Shown here in pieces: positions 55,418 to 64,000 of a DNA stretch of 64,000 nt; the first letter of the stretch is position 1, and every line of letters starts with the position of its first letter. This DNA is from Nostocoides sp. (GTDB lineage Bacteria; Actinomycetota; Actinomycetes; Actinomycetales; Dermatophilaceae). The position numbers were made by a program, and so were the translations under genes. The DNA lies in NCBI GenBank assembly GCA_016702415.1, contig JADJEA010000025.1, positions 160,060 to 224,059 on the forward strand. The letters run 5' to 3'. The notes beneath the pieces were generated by a model that saw nothing but the letters and a program-made list of their open reading frames with translations, searched no databases and was not told the DNA's origin.

Positions 55418-56833
55418 TATTCACGACAGAGCCCCCGTGGCGTGGTGGGCTTTGAGGTGGTCCTCGGTGCCCTACTCGCCGCTGTCGATGGCGGCGTGTG
55501 CACCAGTATCCACGGCATCGTTGAGCAGTGCCATGGACTCCTCTGGAGAGGTAGCGGCGGTCGCTGGCGATCCATCCGTCGTGCATGTCGATCAGGACCG
55601 CTCTGACGAGCCGGATGACGGCGGCGGTGTTGGGGAAGATCCCGACGAATCTGGCTGCGGCGCTTGATCTCTTTGTTGACCCGTTGGCGGGGCTGGTCGA
55701 CCAGATCTTGCGCCAGTGCGCCTTCGGGAACGCGGTGAACGCGAGGACCTCGGACTTGGCCTGGTCCATCAGTGGCCCGATTTTCGGGAAGGACTTGGCG
55801 AGTTGGTCGTGACCTCGTCCCATGCCGTGCTGACAGCGTCGGGGTCGGGGTTGGGCGAAGATCGTGCGGAACACTGCGGCGACCATGTCGGCGTGGCTCT
55901 GGGCACGTGCGCAGCAGGTTTCGGCGAGGGGGACCGGCACCTCTGGTGCGCGGAGTCCCGGAAGGAGCGCCTGAGCGCCGCGACGAGGCCGGAGTGCTGG
56001 TCGTTGATCACCAAGCGCACCCCGGTCAGGCCGCGCTGCTTCAGCGAGAGCAGGAACGCCCGCCAGAACGTCTCCTCCTCGCTGTCGCCGACGTCCAGGC
56101 CCAGGACGTGTCGGGTGCCGTCGGCAGCGATCCCGGTCGCGACGATCACGGCCATGGAGACGACGTGGCCGCCTTGCCGGGCTTGTTCCGCACGTGCAGG
56201 CAGGTCGCGTCCAGGTACACGTACGGAAGGTGATGTCGGCCAGGAACGGGTGCGGAAACGCGCCCACGGTCTCATCGAGCTGTTCACAGATCCGGGAGAC
56301 CTCGGACTTGAGATCCCGGAATCCGCACCAAGCGCCACGACCAGGTCATCGACGCTGCGGGTGGTGACACCCAGGACGTAGGGCCTCCATCACCACCGCG
56401 TACAGCGCCTGGTCGATCCGCCGACGGGGTTCAAGGGATTGAGGGGAAGAACGAAACCCTTGCGAAGCTTGGGGATCCGCAGTCGACATCGCCGGCCTTG
56501 GTGGTCAGCAGCTTGGGACGTGAACCATTGCGCTCGGTGACACGGTCCTGGCGCGCGTGCAGCGTTGCGCGCCGATCACACCCGCAGCCTCGAACCTCGA
56601 CGAGCCTCTGCAGCACGGTACGGACCGACTCTCGCGGATCATGTCCACGCCATCGCCGGCGCGGAACGCCTCCAACAGCTCGGACAGGGCAGACTTGCGA
56701 AGGCCATCGGTGGGTCTCCTTCAGTGGGTGACTTGGTACTTACACACCGAAGATCCCGCCGATGGCCGCTAACATCACGCAGCCCCGCCGTTGACCCTCA
56801 AAACCCACCACCCCAGGGGACTCTCCTGTATTC
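55418..56833. mobile_element. IS256-family insertion sequence, both ends present
   Basis: 1416 bp. The ends (55418-55457 and complement of 56796-56833) share an imperfect inverted repeat of nearly 40 bp containing GTGGTGGG and TTTGAGG. It encloses one leftward transposase and lies just downstream of the HAD gene. No target duplication confirmed. Confidence 0.78.
55472..56740 (-). pseudogene. IS256-family (Mutator) transposase, frameshifted
   Basis: Almost the full family sequence can be traced through several frames: SALSELLEAFRAGDGVDMIRE, VTERNGSRPKLLTTKAGDV, RIDQALYAVVMEAYVLGVST, HVVSMAVIVATGIAADGTRH, LGLDVGDSEEETFWRAFLL, LVINDQHSGLVAALRRSF, SHADMVAAVFRTIFAQP, AKSFPKIGPLMDQAKSEVLA and IRLVRAVLIDMHDGW, ending near TAG 55472. 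Catalytic DDE region is present but the frame is broken at five or more places. Confidence 0.85.
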
Positions 56834-56879
56834 CCTTCACAGCCACTGACCTAAGGGCTACATCAGTTCCTGCTCGACG

Positions 56880-57545
56880 GCCCGTCCCCTATGCCTGGTG
56901 GCCGGCGGCTCCGGATGCGGACCCCGGTCGGCTCCACGACTCGCTGCGACGTCGGCCAGGTGGCGACGACGGCGTCGGCGTCGCCGCTGCTGGCCTCGAA
57001 GGGGCCGCCCTGGTGCTGGTCGTCGTCACCGCGAGGGTCGTGCACCCGGCGGCGCGGCCCGAGGCGAGCCCGGCCGGGGCGTCCTCGACGACGAGGCAGT
57101 CCGCTGGGGAGACACCGAGGCGGCGAGCGGCCCGGCATACGGATCGGAGCGGGTTTCCGCGCGCGACCGCGTCGGCGGTGACGAAGACCGGCGGGATGAC
57201 CAGGCCGGATGCCGCAACCGGGCGCGGCCGAGAGCGTCGGTGCACGACGTCGCGATCGAGTGACGCGGGCCGGGAGCCGGCGAGAGCGGCGAGCGCTTCC
57301 GCGGCACCCGGCAGGAGCGGGATGTCGTGGGCGTCGGCGAGCCTGAGGTCGGTGAGTCGTTGCCGGGCCGCCCCCGGTGCCGTTCGCGGGAGGAAGTGCG
57401 CGATGACCCCGAGCGCCGGGACACCGTGCCAGCGACGCAACCGGTCGAGATCGATACCGAATCTCGCCTGACCAGACCGCCCAGCACCGTCTGACCGAGG
57501 GCGCGGAGTCGATGAGCGTCCCGTCCATGTCGAAGAGCACGCCGC
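56880..57545 (-). pseudogene. HAD-family hydrolase (beta-phosphoglucomutase-like), frameshifted
   Basis: Motif I FDMDGTLIDSAP (57540 region), RRWHGVPALGVIAHFLPRTA, the cap domain with LLPGAAEALAALAGS, and the motif III/IV segment GVSPADCLVVEDAPAGLASG lie in three frames. About 220 residues when joined. Phosphatase or phosphomutase acting on small sugar phosphates. At least three indels break it. Confidence 0.75.
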
Positions 57546-57559
57546 GAACGGCCGGTCGG

Positions 57560-58345
57560 CCACCCGCCTGAGATGGAACCCGCGAGGTTGGCCTCGGCCG
57601 GTGCGGGTGGGATCGGCCGTGCGATCATCGGGCGCTGGTCCCGGTGACGACCGCGGCATACGTGACGGCGATTTGGTCTTCGGCCGCCCGGCAGCACGAC
57701 CGCCGCGCCGGAGGAGGAGTATGCCGCGGCGCACCTCGACCTCCACCCTGCCGCCCGCGGGTGCCCTGTGACGTCGACCCGCCACACCTGGGGCCGCCGC
57801 CGGATGGATGTGGCGCTCATCGACCCCAGCGGCTCCGGGCCCGAAGTGGTCGAGGACGCACCACAGCGCCGCCTGGGCCCACGGGAGGATCGTCGTCACC
57901 CCACGCAAGTGGGTCGCGGCGACGGCGTGACGGCGGTGTGCCAGAACGACATCGAGAGCGGACCTGACCGAGGCCGCCGTGGACAGGTCCCACTGGGCAG
58001 GACGACGAGGAAGCTGTGCAACGCGATCGCCGCCCATGGCTGCACTCCCAGGTCTCCTGCGGAAGCGGTCGGAGACGGCAGCGGCGACCGGGACGCCCCT
58101 GACGGCGCAACACCGGTCGTGACGTCCGTGGGTGCACACGAGGAGGCGCACCGCGACCGGGTCGGGCTGGGGACCCTCGGCAGCGAACGCCGACAATGCC
58201 TCGTCCAGCCCGGCTCCCGGCTCCCACACGCCACGGGACTCGGTGCGCGTGAGCGGGTCGATCACGAACCAGCGCCGCAATCCGCCTGGCTGCGGCCGCC
58301 CCGGCGCCGGATTTGAAGAGGGAGCCGCCCGGCGCGCGGCGACGA
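57560..58345 (-). pseudogene. Sucrase/ferredoxin-like family protein, frameshifted
   Basis: VCTHGRHDRCCAVRGVPVAA (Cys-containing 2Fe-2S thioredoxin-like motif), then in other frames ETWECSH, GGDRVALHSFLVVLPSG and a C-terminal VRLVEVEVR-type block. Family of uncharacterised ferredoxin-like proteins common in actinobacteria. Several indels. Directly upstream of the HAD gene and probably co-transcribed. Confidence 0.72.
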
Positions 58346-58510
58346 TCTCCTGATTCGGGCTCCGGACCTGACGTAGGTCCGGGGCCCGCCAGATCTTCCG
58401 GCTAGCCCTGGGCCGCTTCGAGGAGCAGCCACTGGCGCACCGGAGGTGCCGTCGCGACGAGCGCATCCCCGCGGTGGCGGGCGGCATCCGGTTACAGGGC
58501 GGCCACGCCG

Positions 58511-59770
58511 TCATCGCGACGCGCGCTCCACGCGCACCACGCCGCCCCGCACCAGCCGACGGGCAAGGCCGGTCCCCAGCTCTGCGCGGACGCGTCCGTG
58601 GTCGAGGAGGACCCGGATCCGCGCCCACGTCCGCGAGCGCCACCGCCTGCCGCCCCGCGCGGGACCCAGGATGAATCCGTCCCCGGCCGTCGTCAGCGCG
58701 AGCGAGAGATGCCGCCGCAGGACTACCGAGTCACTGCCGGCCCGCCGCCGCCCGACCGCGGCGATGGGTCCGACTGCGGCGGGGCGGGCCGCGGCCCGCC
58801 CTGACCACGTCAGCTCGCGGATGAGGACATCCGGCGGGGCCCCGCGCAGCGCCTTGCAGCGCCGCCCGAGCGGTCTCTGATCGCGTGTGTACAGCGGGAT
58901 CCGTCACGGCGGACCGGATCGGTGAGGTCGATCCCGAGGGGGAGGGAGGCATGGACGTGCGAGGTCGGCGGCGAGGCGGCGCGCGGCATACGCCAGCAGT
59001 CGGCTACCGAGGTGGTGTCCGGTCCAGGTGTGTATGCCGATCGTCAGGTGCGTGGACAGCCGGCAATGCACGCCGTGGCCGCGTGGACGAGTCCCCGGGG
59101 AGATAGGTAGAGGTGTCGCCCGGCCCGAGAGTCGCCGAGCAGCGGCGGCCGGGTTGCTTTCAAGCCGCCTGCGGACGGCGTCCCGACGGTTTCTCCCACG
59201 GTTGGCGCAGCGGATGACGGTGACCGGCGGGCGGAATTCGCTACCGTCTTGGTCCCCGCCACCTGAACGACGAAGACGTCGCGCACGTCGCAGTGATCAG
59301 CGGGAACCCGGTGTTCTGCGGCGGGGTCAAGGATAGGCGCTGACCCGGACGTGATGCCCAAGGTCGGCGGCGAGATCGGCGGCGAAACTCCCGGATCGGA
59401 GAACAGGTCCAGCAATCCCTGAGCACGAGGTCGCCCCGCTTTGACGAAGAGGTTGAGCAGCTTGGCGTCGCCGAGCTGGAGTTCGCCGATGTTCCCGCGC
59501 CCACGCCGCCGGGGGCGGTGAAGTCGGCCGCCGTGACATGTCCGGCCGTCCTGGCCGCGGTGCAGGAAGGGGGCGGCGCCTGCGCGATCGGCGAGGAGGG
59601 TGTCGGCGGCGGCATTGTCGAAGAGGTCGCCGGAGCGCGCCGTCCGACGACATCCCGGGCCTGGGTCAGGAGGGCGCGCCCCAGTGGTCGGCGGCGAATT
59701 TCGGCCCGGTATGCTGACCAACCGCCCGGAGGAGCGTTCAGAGCCCGCGCCCGAGGTCGGGCGGCTACGG
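58511..59770 (-). pseudogene. JmjC-like cupin (Cupin_4) protein, frameshifted
   Basis: Pieces match the ribosomal-protein-hydroxylase-like cupins: RPLLTQARDVVG-type start, DVFVVQVAGTKT (Fe-binding strand region), HLYLSPRGLVHAATA, LTIGIHTWTGHHLGSRLLAY, PLGIDLTDPV, and a C-terminal winged-helix-like block ending VERASR at TGA 58511. Possible 2-oxoglutarate oxygenase. The HxD metal motif could not be made out because of the indels. Confidence 0.65.
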
Positions 59771-60187
59771 TCCGCGTCCGGGTCCATCCGGACGTGAGGC
59801 GAACCTGAGATCTGCTTCGGTCGACGCCGCTGAAGGCCGGGTCGGGTCCGGCGGGAGAGCGGCCGAGATCGCCTGGCAATGTCGTCGGCGGTCCGGGAGG
59901 TGGCCAAACGCTGTCGGCATTTCATCGGACCTGACGTCGAGGAGGTGTCATCGGAGGTTCTCGAGTGTTGCCGCCACTTTCACACCTTGGTTCATTCGTG
60001 GCGGTGAGCGGCAGCGTCGCCCGGTGCCATTCCCATGTGCCTCGATGTCTTGCAGATCTGCGCTGGTGGCCGCGTTGTCGGTGGTCGACGCAATGCTCGT
60101 GTCGATAACACCGCCTTGACGAAGGAGCGCCATGGGCACCTGACAGCCAAGGGATTCGCCGACGTGACCCACCCAGACTTGCCCGCC
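59771..60187. other. Spacer between cupin and saccharopine dehydrogenase-like genes
   Basis: About 420 bases between the divergent broken genes; the cupin start lies near its left edge. No recognised gene; a promoter for both is expected here but no clear boxes are seen. Confidence 0.4.
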
Positions 60188-61488
60188 ATGACGGCTGCCG
60201 AACGTGCATACGACCTGGTCCTGTTCCCGGCGCGAGGATTCGTGGGAACCCGACCGCCGGTGAACTTCGCCGTCAAAGCGCCCGTAAGGGTCCGCATTGT
60301 CGCGGCGGCCGGTCCTGGGCCAGGTCGAGGCTGCGCAGACGACGCTCCCGGCCGCCGCATCGCACTGGCTGGCGATCGAGGTCGACGCCGGGGATCCCGG
60401 GAGGAGGTTCGCGCTCGCCGAGTCGACCAAGGTCGTTGACGACGGTGGGGCCGTATGCCCGCTACGGGCTCCCCTCGTCGCCGCGCGCCGAAGGGGGACT
60501 CAGTACGCCGACCTGACCGGCGAGGTGTTGTTCGTCCGGCGAGAGCGCCGACAGCTTCCACGCGGCCCGTGAGCACGAGGCCAAGATCGTCCACGCGGCT
60601 TGACTCGACTCATCCTCTCCGACATCGGCACGCTCGAACCGTCGAGACCGCCGCCGCCAACGGCGACGGGAGCGACCGAGACCACGCTCTATGTCCGGGG
60701 ATGCGCGGCGGGTTCAGTGGCGGAACGACCGACCTCGATGCGCCAGCAGGCGATCAGGACATGGCGGATGCGGCCAACTCGAGGATTGTCGCCGATCCCT
60801 TTGGGCGGTCTCAGCCCGACCAGGGTCGGCCGAGCCGTCAGCCGTCGCGAAGCGCCGCGCCCACGAAGATCGGCAATCCGCCTGACCTCGTGCGCGCGGC
60901 TTTCGAAGCAGGTCTCGCATAGGCGCTCGCCTGACGGTCACCGGCTCGCGCCCTTCGTCATGGCGTCGTTCAACACACGGATCGTCCGGCGTAGCAATGC
61001 CTTTGCCCGAGCCACGAGCCTTACGGTCGCGGCTTCCGCTACGCCGAGGTGATGGACTCGGCACCTCTCCCCTGAAGGTTCCGGTCCCTGCAACCGAGGA
61101 CGGACGGTCTCTCGGGGTGGCGGCGGGGATTGCGGGTTCCCGGCGACCCGCGCCGTCCTCGACCGGGTCCTGCCTGCCGGGCGAAGGCCCGAGCCCGGAG
61201 GCGCAGGGAGAAGGGCCGGTTCCGGATGGAGATCGAGTCCACGACGACGTCCGGGGCGCGCTATCGGACGGTCTTCGCCGCAAAAGGCCGATCCCGGCTA
61301 TTCCGGCACCGCGATCATGCAGCGCAGGCCGGTCTGGCGCTCGCGCTCGACGACCTGCCGGACCGGGCGGGTAGGCTGACGCCCGCGTGAGCGCGATTGG
61401 CCGGGGCCCGGCGGACCGACCTCCGGGGCGCAGGGCTTCGGATCGAGACGACCCGGTGGCGGGCCGGCGCGCGCGGGACGCGAGTTAG
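60188..61488 (+). pseudogene. Saccharopine dehydrogenase-like (trans-enoyl reductase) family protein, frameshifted
   Basis: MTAAERAYDLVLF with a damaged GATGFVG dinucleotide motif (reads PARGFVG), then HWLAIEVD, PLVAA, TQYADLTGEVLFVR, AKIVHAA, SDIGTLE, CPGMRGGFSGGT, FNTRIVRRSNAFA, YGRGFRYAEVMD, FRMEIESTTTSGARYRTVFA and LPDRAGRLTPA in several frames. This is the membrane-associated saccharopine dehydrogenase-like family of actinobacteria, with likely lipid-reductase role. At least five indels. Confidence 0.75.
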
Positions 61489-62271
61489 CGGCATACGGTA
61501 TGCGGCGATTCTCGCCGGGGGATGGCGACTATGCCTGCCCTGATCTTGGTGGGCGGGTGGGCGCCAGGTCAGGCGCTTCGCCGACTCCAGCACCCGCGTC
61601 CCGGCATGAGGTCCTCGCCGGGCCGGGGTCCGGCCAAGTGCGCCGCCCAGCGATCTTGCGGACGAGACCTGGCTAAGGATGTCGATCTGGAAGTCGTCCG
61701 CGTCTGGTCACCCCTGGGCGGGTCCACTGCGGGACGTCCGCGCGATCGGCAGCGATGTGTCCGCGTCTCGACGCGCATCCAGGGTGGGGAAGGTCACGCT
61801 CACCGGCACGCTGTTCCTCTGCCGATGCCTGTACAGATCGGGCTACGGGGTCAGTCCTTTCACGACGCGGGCGGCGGACTCGCCAGTCCGGCGGACGGCG
61901 ACGGTGCCTCGGCCAGACCACATCTGGGCTACTGTGGTCTGCGTGCTGTGGACGGGGACTTGCGTATCGAGCCGAAGATGGATTGCCGGTTTCGGTTTGT
62001 CAACGACACGCTCAAAGGTAAAGCGGCCGTCGCCGAACTCGTGACGATCCAGCAGAGCATCCAAGGCTGCCGCCGGGGCTGCGGCTGACCGCGGCCCTCG
62101 GTCGGACCGAATGGGGTTCGCCGCCACCCTCGAGGGCAGCAATGTGACCATCGCGGGCGGCGGCTGAGGCGTCGGACTCCTGGCTCGTCCTGCAGTGGCC
62201 CCAGGGGTTAGCGTTGTTCGACGACGAGGCGCCGACAGGCGCCTCGGTCGTTCTGAATTTTAGAGGAGAGC
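61489..62271. other. Unassigned sequence, probably a broken leftward gene
   Basis: About 780 bases. The minus strand reads LLDRHEFGDGRFTFERVVDK and later VPVSVTFPTLDARRDADTSL in broken frames, suggesting a decayed coding region, but I recognise no family. Confidence 0.35.
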
Positions 62272-62640
62272 ATGCTCGACGAAAACTTTATCACCGCTGC
62301 TGAGCGCGGAGCAGTGGCTGGGATCTCCTTCAGGCAGAACGAGTTCGGCCGCCTCGCCTTCCACCTTGCTGGTGAGGTGCAATGACGCCGATCAACCATG
62401 TCGTCGACGAGGACCGGCTCATCTTTCCGCACCGCCGAGGGCGGAAGCCGCTCGGGGTCAGTCGCGAATGACGACGTCGCCTTCGAGATCGACGAGCGAC
62501 GACGAGCAGCGCTTACGAGTGTTGTCCTTGCGGGCCTGGGCGCGCATCCTCGAGGTGGCGACGAGGTTTACTGCGTCGACACGCTGCCCCGCGCCCTCCG
62601 TCGACACGATGGTAGCTCGTGGTCGTGGCCATTACCCCGA
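62272..62640 (+). pseudogene. PPOX-class flavoprotein (pyridoxamine phosphate oxidase-like), frameshifted
   Basis: GAGGAGAGC precedes ATG 62272 (MLDENFITAAERGAVAGISF). GRLAFHLAGEVQ, then in other frames TPINHVVDEDRLIF, FRTAEGS and NDDVAFEIDE match the NimA/pyridoxamine 5'-phosphate oxidase-like split-barrel family. The TGA at 62383 and later shifts break it. Confidence 0.7.
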
Positions 62641-62744
62641 GCGAGATCGGCGGCCGCACGTCCCTGCTCCACCGGCCCTGGATGGCGCACATCTGGGGAA
62701 TGCGTGGTTCCAGCCTCGGGGTTTCGGGACCATGGCAGGTCGGA

Positions 62745-64000
62745 ACAGGCGTCGGGCACGTTGGCCGCCAGCTCGGCGAGCCAGGGGCGGATGGAGGTTT
62801 CATGTTGCATTTTTTTTGGACCAGGCGGCGTTGGTTTCGCGGATCATTTTCGACCATTAAGCACCACTTAACTGGCTTAGCAGTAATGCACCAAGACTTC
62901 CAACCGCTGCGTCGGATCACCTTCGCATACCAAACCCCGCTTGAGGCAACCGCGGCCACTTCAAATGTTTTCGACTGCGCCTTGTGGGGTTTATATCTGC
63001 AGACAGGTGGCGCCTTCACGCAAACCCCCCCCCCCCCGCACTCCGGAAGGGAACAGGTTTTTCTGGCGTCCGCGGCGCGCTAAGGCTTCACTTTCACCTT
63101 CAGGTTTAGCTCCGGGAGACCCGGTGTCGGTGATGGACCGAGGATGGTGCTGACCGCCGCGGCGAACTGGCCGGAGGAGACAACCCAGCGGATGGGGTGC
63201 CGCATGTGAGGGTCTTGGGGACGCTCAAGCTGCCACCTGGTGGAAAAGTGGGACATCTCATCACCGACACCATAGGTGCACCAGCCGAGGGCGAGTTCCG
63301 AGAGGTCGCCGGTGCCCAGGACGACGCTTTCGGCGGATTGGCGAGCCGGAAGAGGAAGTTGGTACAGGTAGCTGGCCTGAACATTCAGCGCATGGGACGT
63401 CAGACCTTCCTGGCCTCGCCTGCGGGATGCCCCATCGCGGTGAGCATCTGTGTCGCGGCGGGCCGAAATGTCGAGGGTCTCGAAGGCCACCTTGAGGGCT
63501 TGAGAGGGCGGTGGCGTTGTTCTTCGGGTGCCGCTGGTCGCGAACCCGGGCATGTGGCAGGAAGGCGAGGAGGTCTGAGCGCGGCGGGCTGAGTCGATCC
63601 ATCGCCTTCGGCTGCGACGATGAGCGCTGTGTGGTGGAGTCAGAGACTCGCCCGAGACGCCGACGCGATGATCGTCGGGGTCTCGATGTTGCGCAGGCGG
63701 CTGAACACCGGACACCCGGGACAAGCTGTAGGCCTCGCAGCAGTCCAGCGCCAGCCGCTCCTCTGCGTCGGGGACAAAGGGGAAGTGGTCCATCTCGCGC
63801 ATGCAAACCCGATATCGGTTGTCGGGGGTCGAGGACGAAGGGAATGCGCTGAAACGCGCTTCGTCCGCGCGCCTAGCAGCATAAGCATTGTCAGCCAAAA
63901 CGTTCCCTTGACGGATGCGTTCCTGCCGCAGCAAGTCGAGGTCGACGTCGGTGACGCTGCGGCAGGCCCGTCTGGGAAGCGCTTCGTCTCGGCGAGGAGC
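62745..64000 (-). pseudogene. nadE: Glutamine-dependent NAD+ synthetase, 3' part, disrupted
   Basis: Continues beyond the window edge. LLAETKRFPDGP, FPFVPDAEERLALDCCEAYS, GVSG, LPGFATSGT-like HMPGFATSGT, SQALKVAFETLDI, LGTGDLSELALGWCTYGVGD, and PIRWVVSSGQFAAAVSTIL match the synthetase domain in shifting frames. Similarity stops at about 63120. A lower-GC segment (62815-63080) with T8 and C-runs follows, and then only the last residues (WLAELAANVPD) reappear at about 62780. About 170 residues are missing. The enzyme makes NAD+ from deamido-NAD+ and is normally essential. Confidence 0.78.
62815..63080. other. Lower-GC segment replacing part of nadE
   Basis: About 265 bp with AT-rich composition, an eight-T run near 62811 and a run of about thirteen C near 63028. 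No gene recognised. It takes the place of about 500 bp of nadE coding sequence, suggesting misassembly or an insertion-deletion. Confidence 0.5.

Overview
The window is high-GC actinobacterial DNA. Gene content (histidine degradation with hutF, a Bpa/PafE-type proteasome activator ending in GQYL, DUF4235, mycobacterial-type EF-G2, Tubulin_2/TerD genes) and codon use point to the Actinomycetota; an Intrasporangiaceae-like member of the Micrococcales is my guess, not proven. A heptamer, GGCATAC/GTATGCC, recurs about 60 times over both strands and is absent from the insertion-sequence block, so it marks native sequence.

Layout. 0.2-5.1 kb: EF-G-like GTPase, DUF4235 protein and a molybdopterin oxidoreductase. 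5.1-13.0 kb: histidine utilisation genes in three units: M20 amidohydrolase-hutF-hutI (leftward), hutU (leftward) and hutH (rightward). A 16-bp palindrome of the form RTCTCGKNNMCGAGAC lies upstream of each unit. The hutU-hutH gap also holds two hairpins in a duplicated 31-bp repeat separated by an almost pure poly-G tract. 13.0-16.2 kb: a STAND-type NTPase with about ten near-identical 126-bp TPR repeats, broken by frameshifts. 16.2-22.5 kb: an acyl-CoA dehydrogenase/phosphotransferase/two-SDR operon with a divergent TetR regulator and palindromic operator, then an enoyl-CoA hydratase divergent from an IclR regulator.

22.6-43.2 kb is the most interesting part: eleven leftward genes, closely spaced or overlapping, plus one divergent membrane gene. 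In transcription order they are: small membrane protein, secreted/membrane vWA protein with a DPW-rich tail, tubulin-like GTPase (1153 aa), large membrane protein, large beta-sandwich protein, GAP1-like protein, cytoplasmic vWA protein, zinc-ribbon double-GTPase-2-like protein, TerD, TerD, and TerC-superfamily (DUF475) membrane protein. The divergent promoter region carries two copies of GTCCC-N8-GGGAC. I read it as one membrane-anchored, GTP-dependent stress or conflict system built on a tubulin, a small GTPase with its partner, two vWA adaptors and Ter proteins.

43.3-50.9 kb: quinone oxidoreductase, a PadR-ABC-FtsX transporter operon with three ATAC-N3-GTAT sites at its promoter, an MFS transporter and bpa. 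51.0-56.8 kb: a gene truncated by an IS256-family element, a lower-GC stretch with no recognisable gene, IS3 remnants, and a second IS256-family element with both ends. 56.9-64.0 kb: recognisable native genes (HAD phosphatase, sucrase/ferredoxin-like protein, cupin, saccharopine-dehydrogenase-like protein, PPOX flavoprotein, NAD synthetase), every one disrupted by several frameshifts.

At least five otherwise good genes are split by one missing or extra G in a short G-run. This suggests indel errors in the assembly as much as biology, and the last 13 kb should be treated as low-confidence sequence until raw reads are examined. No rRNA, tRNA or CRISPR array was recognised.
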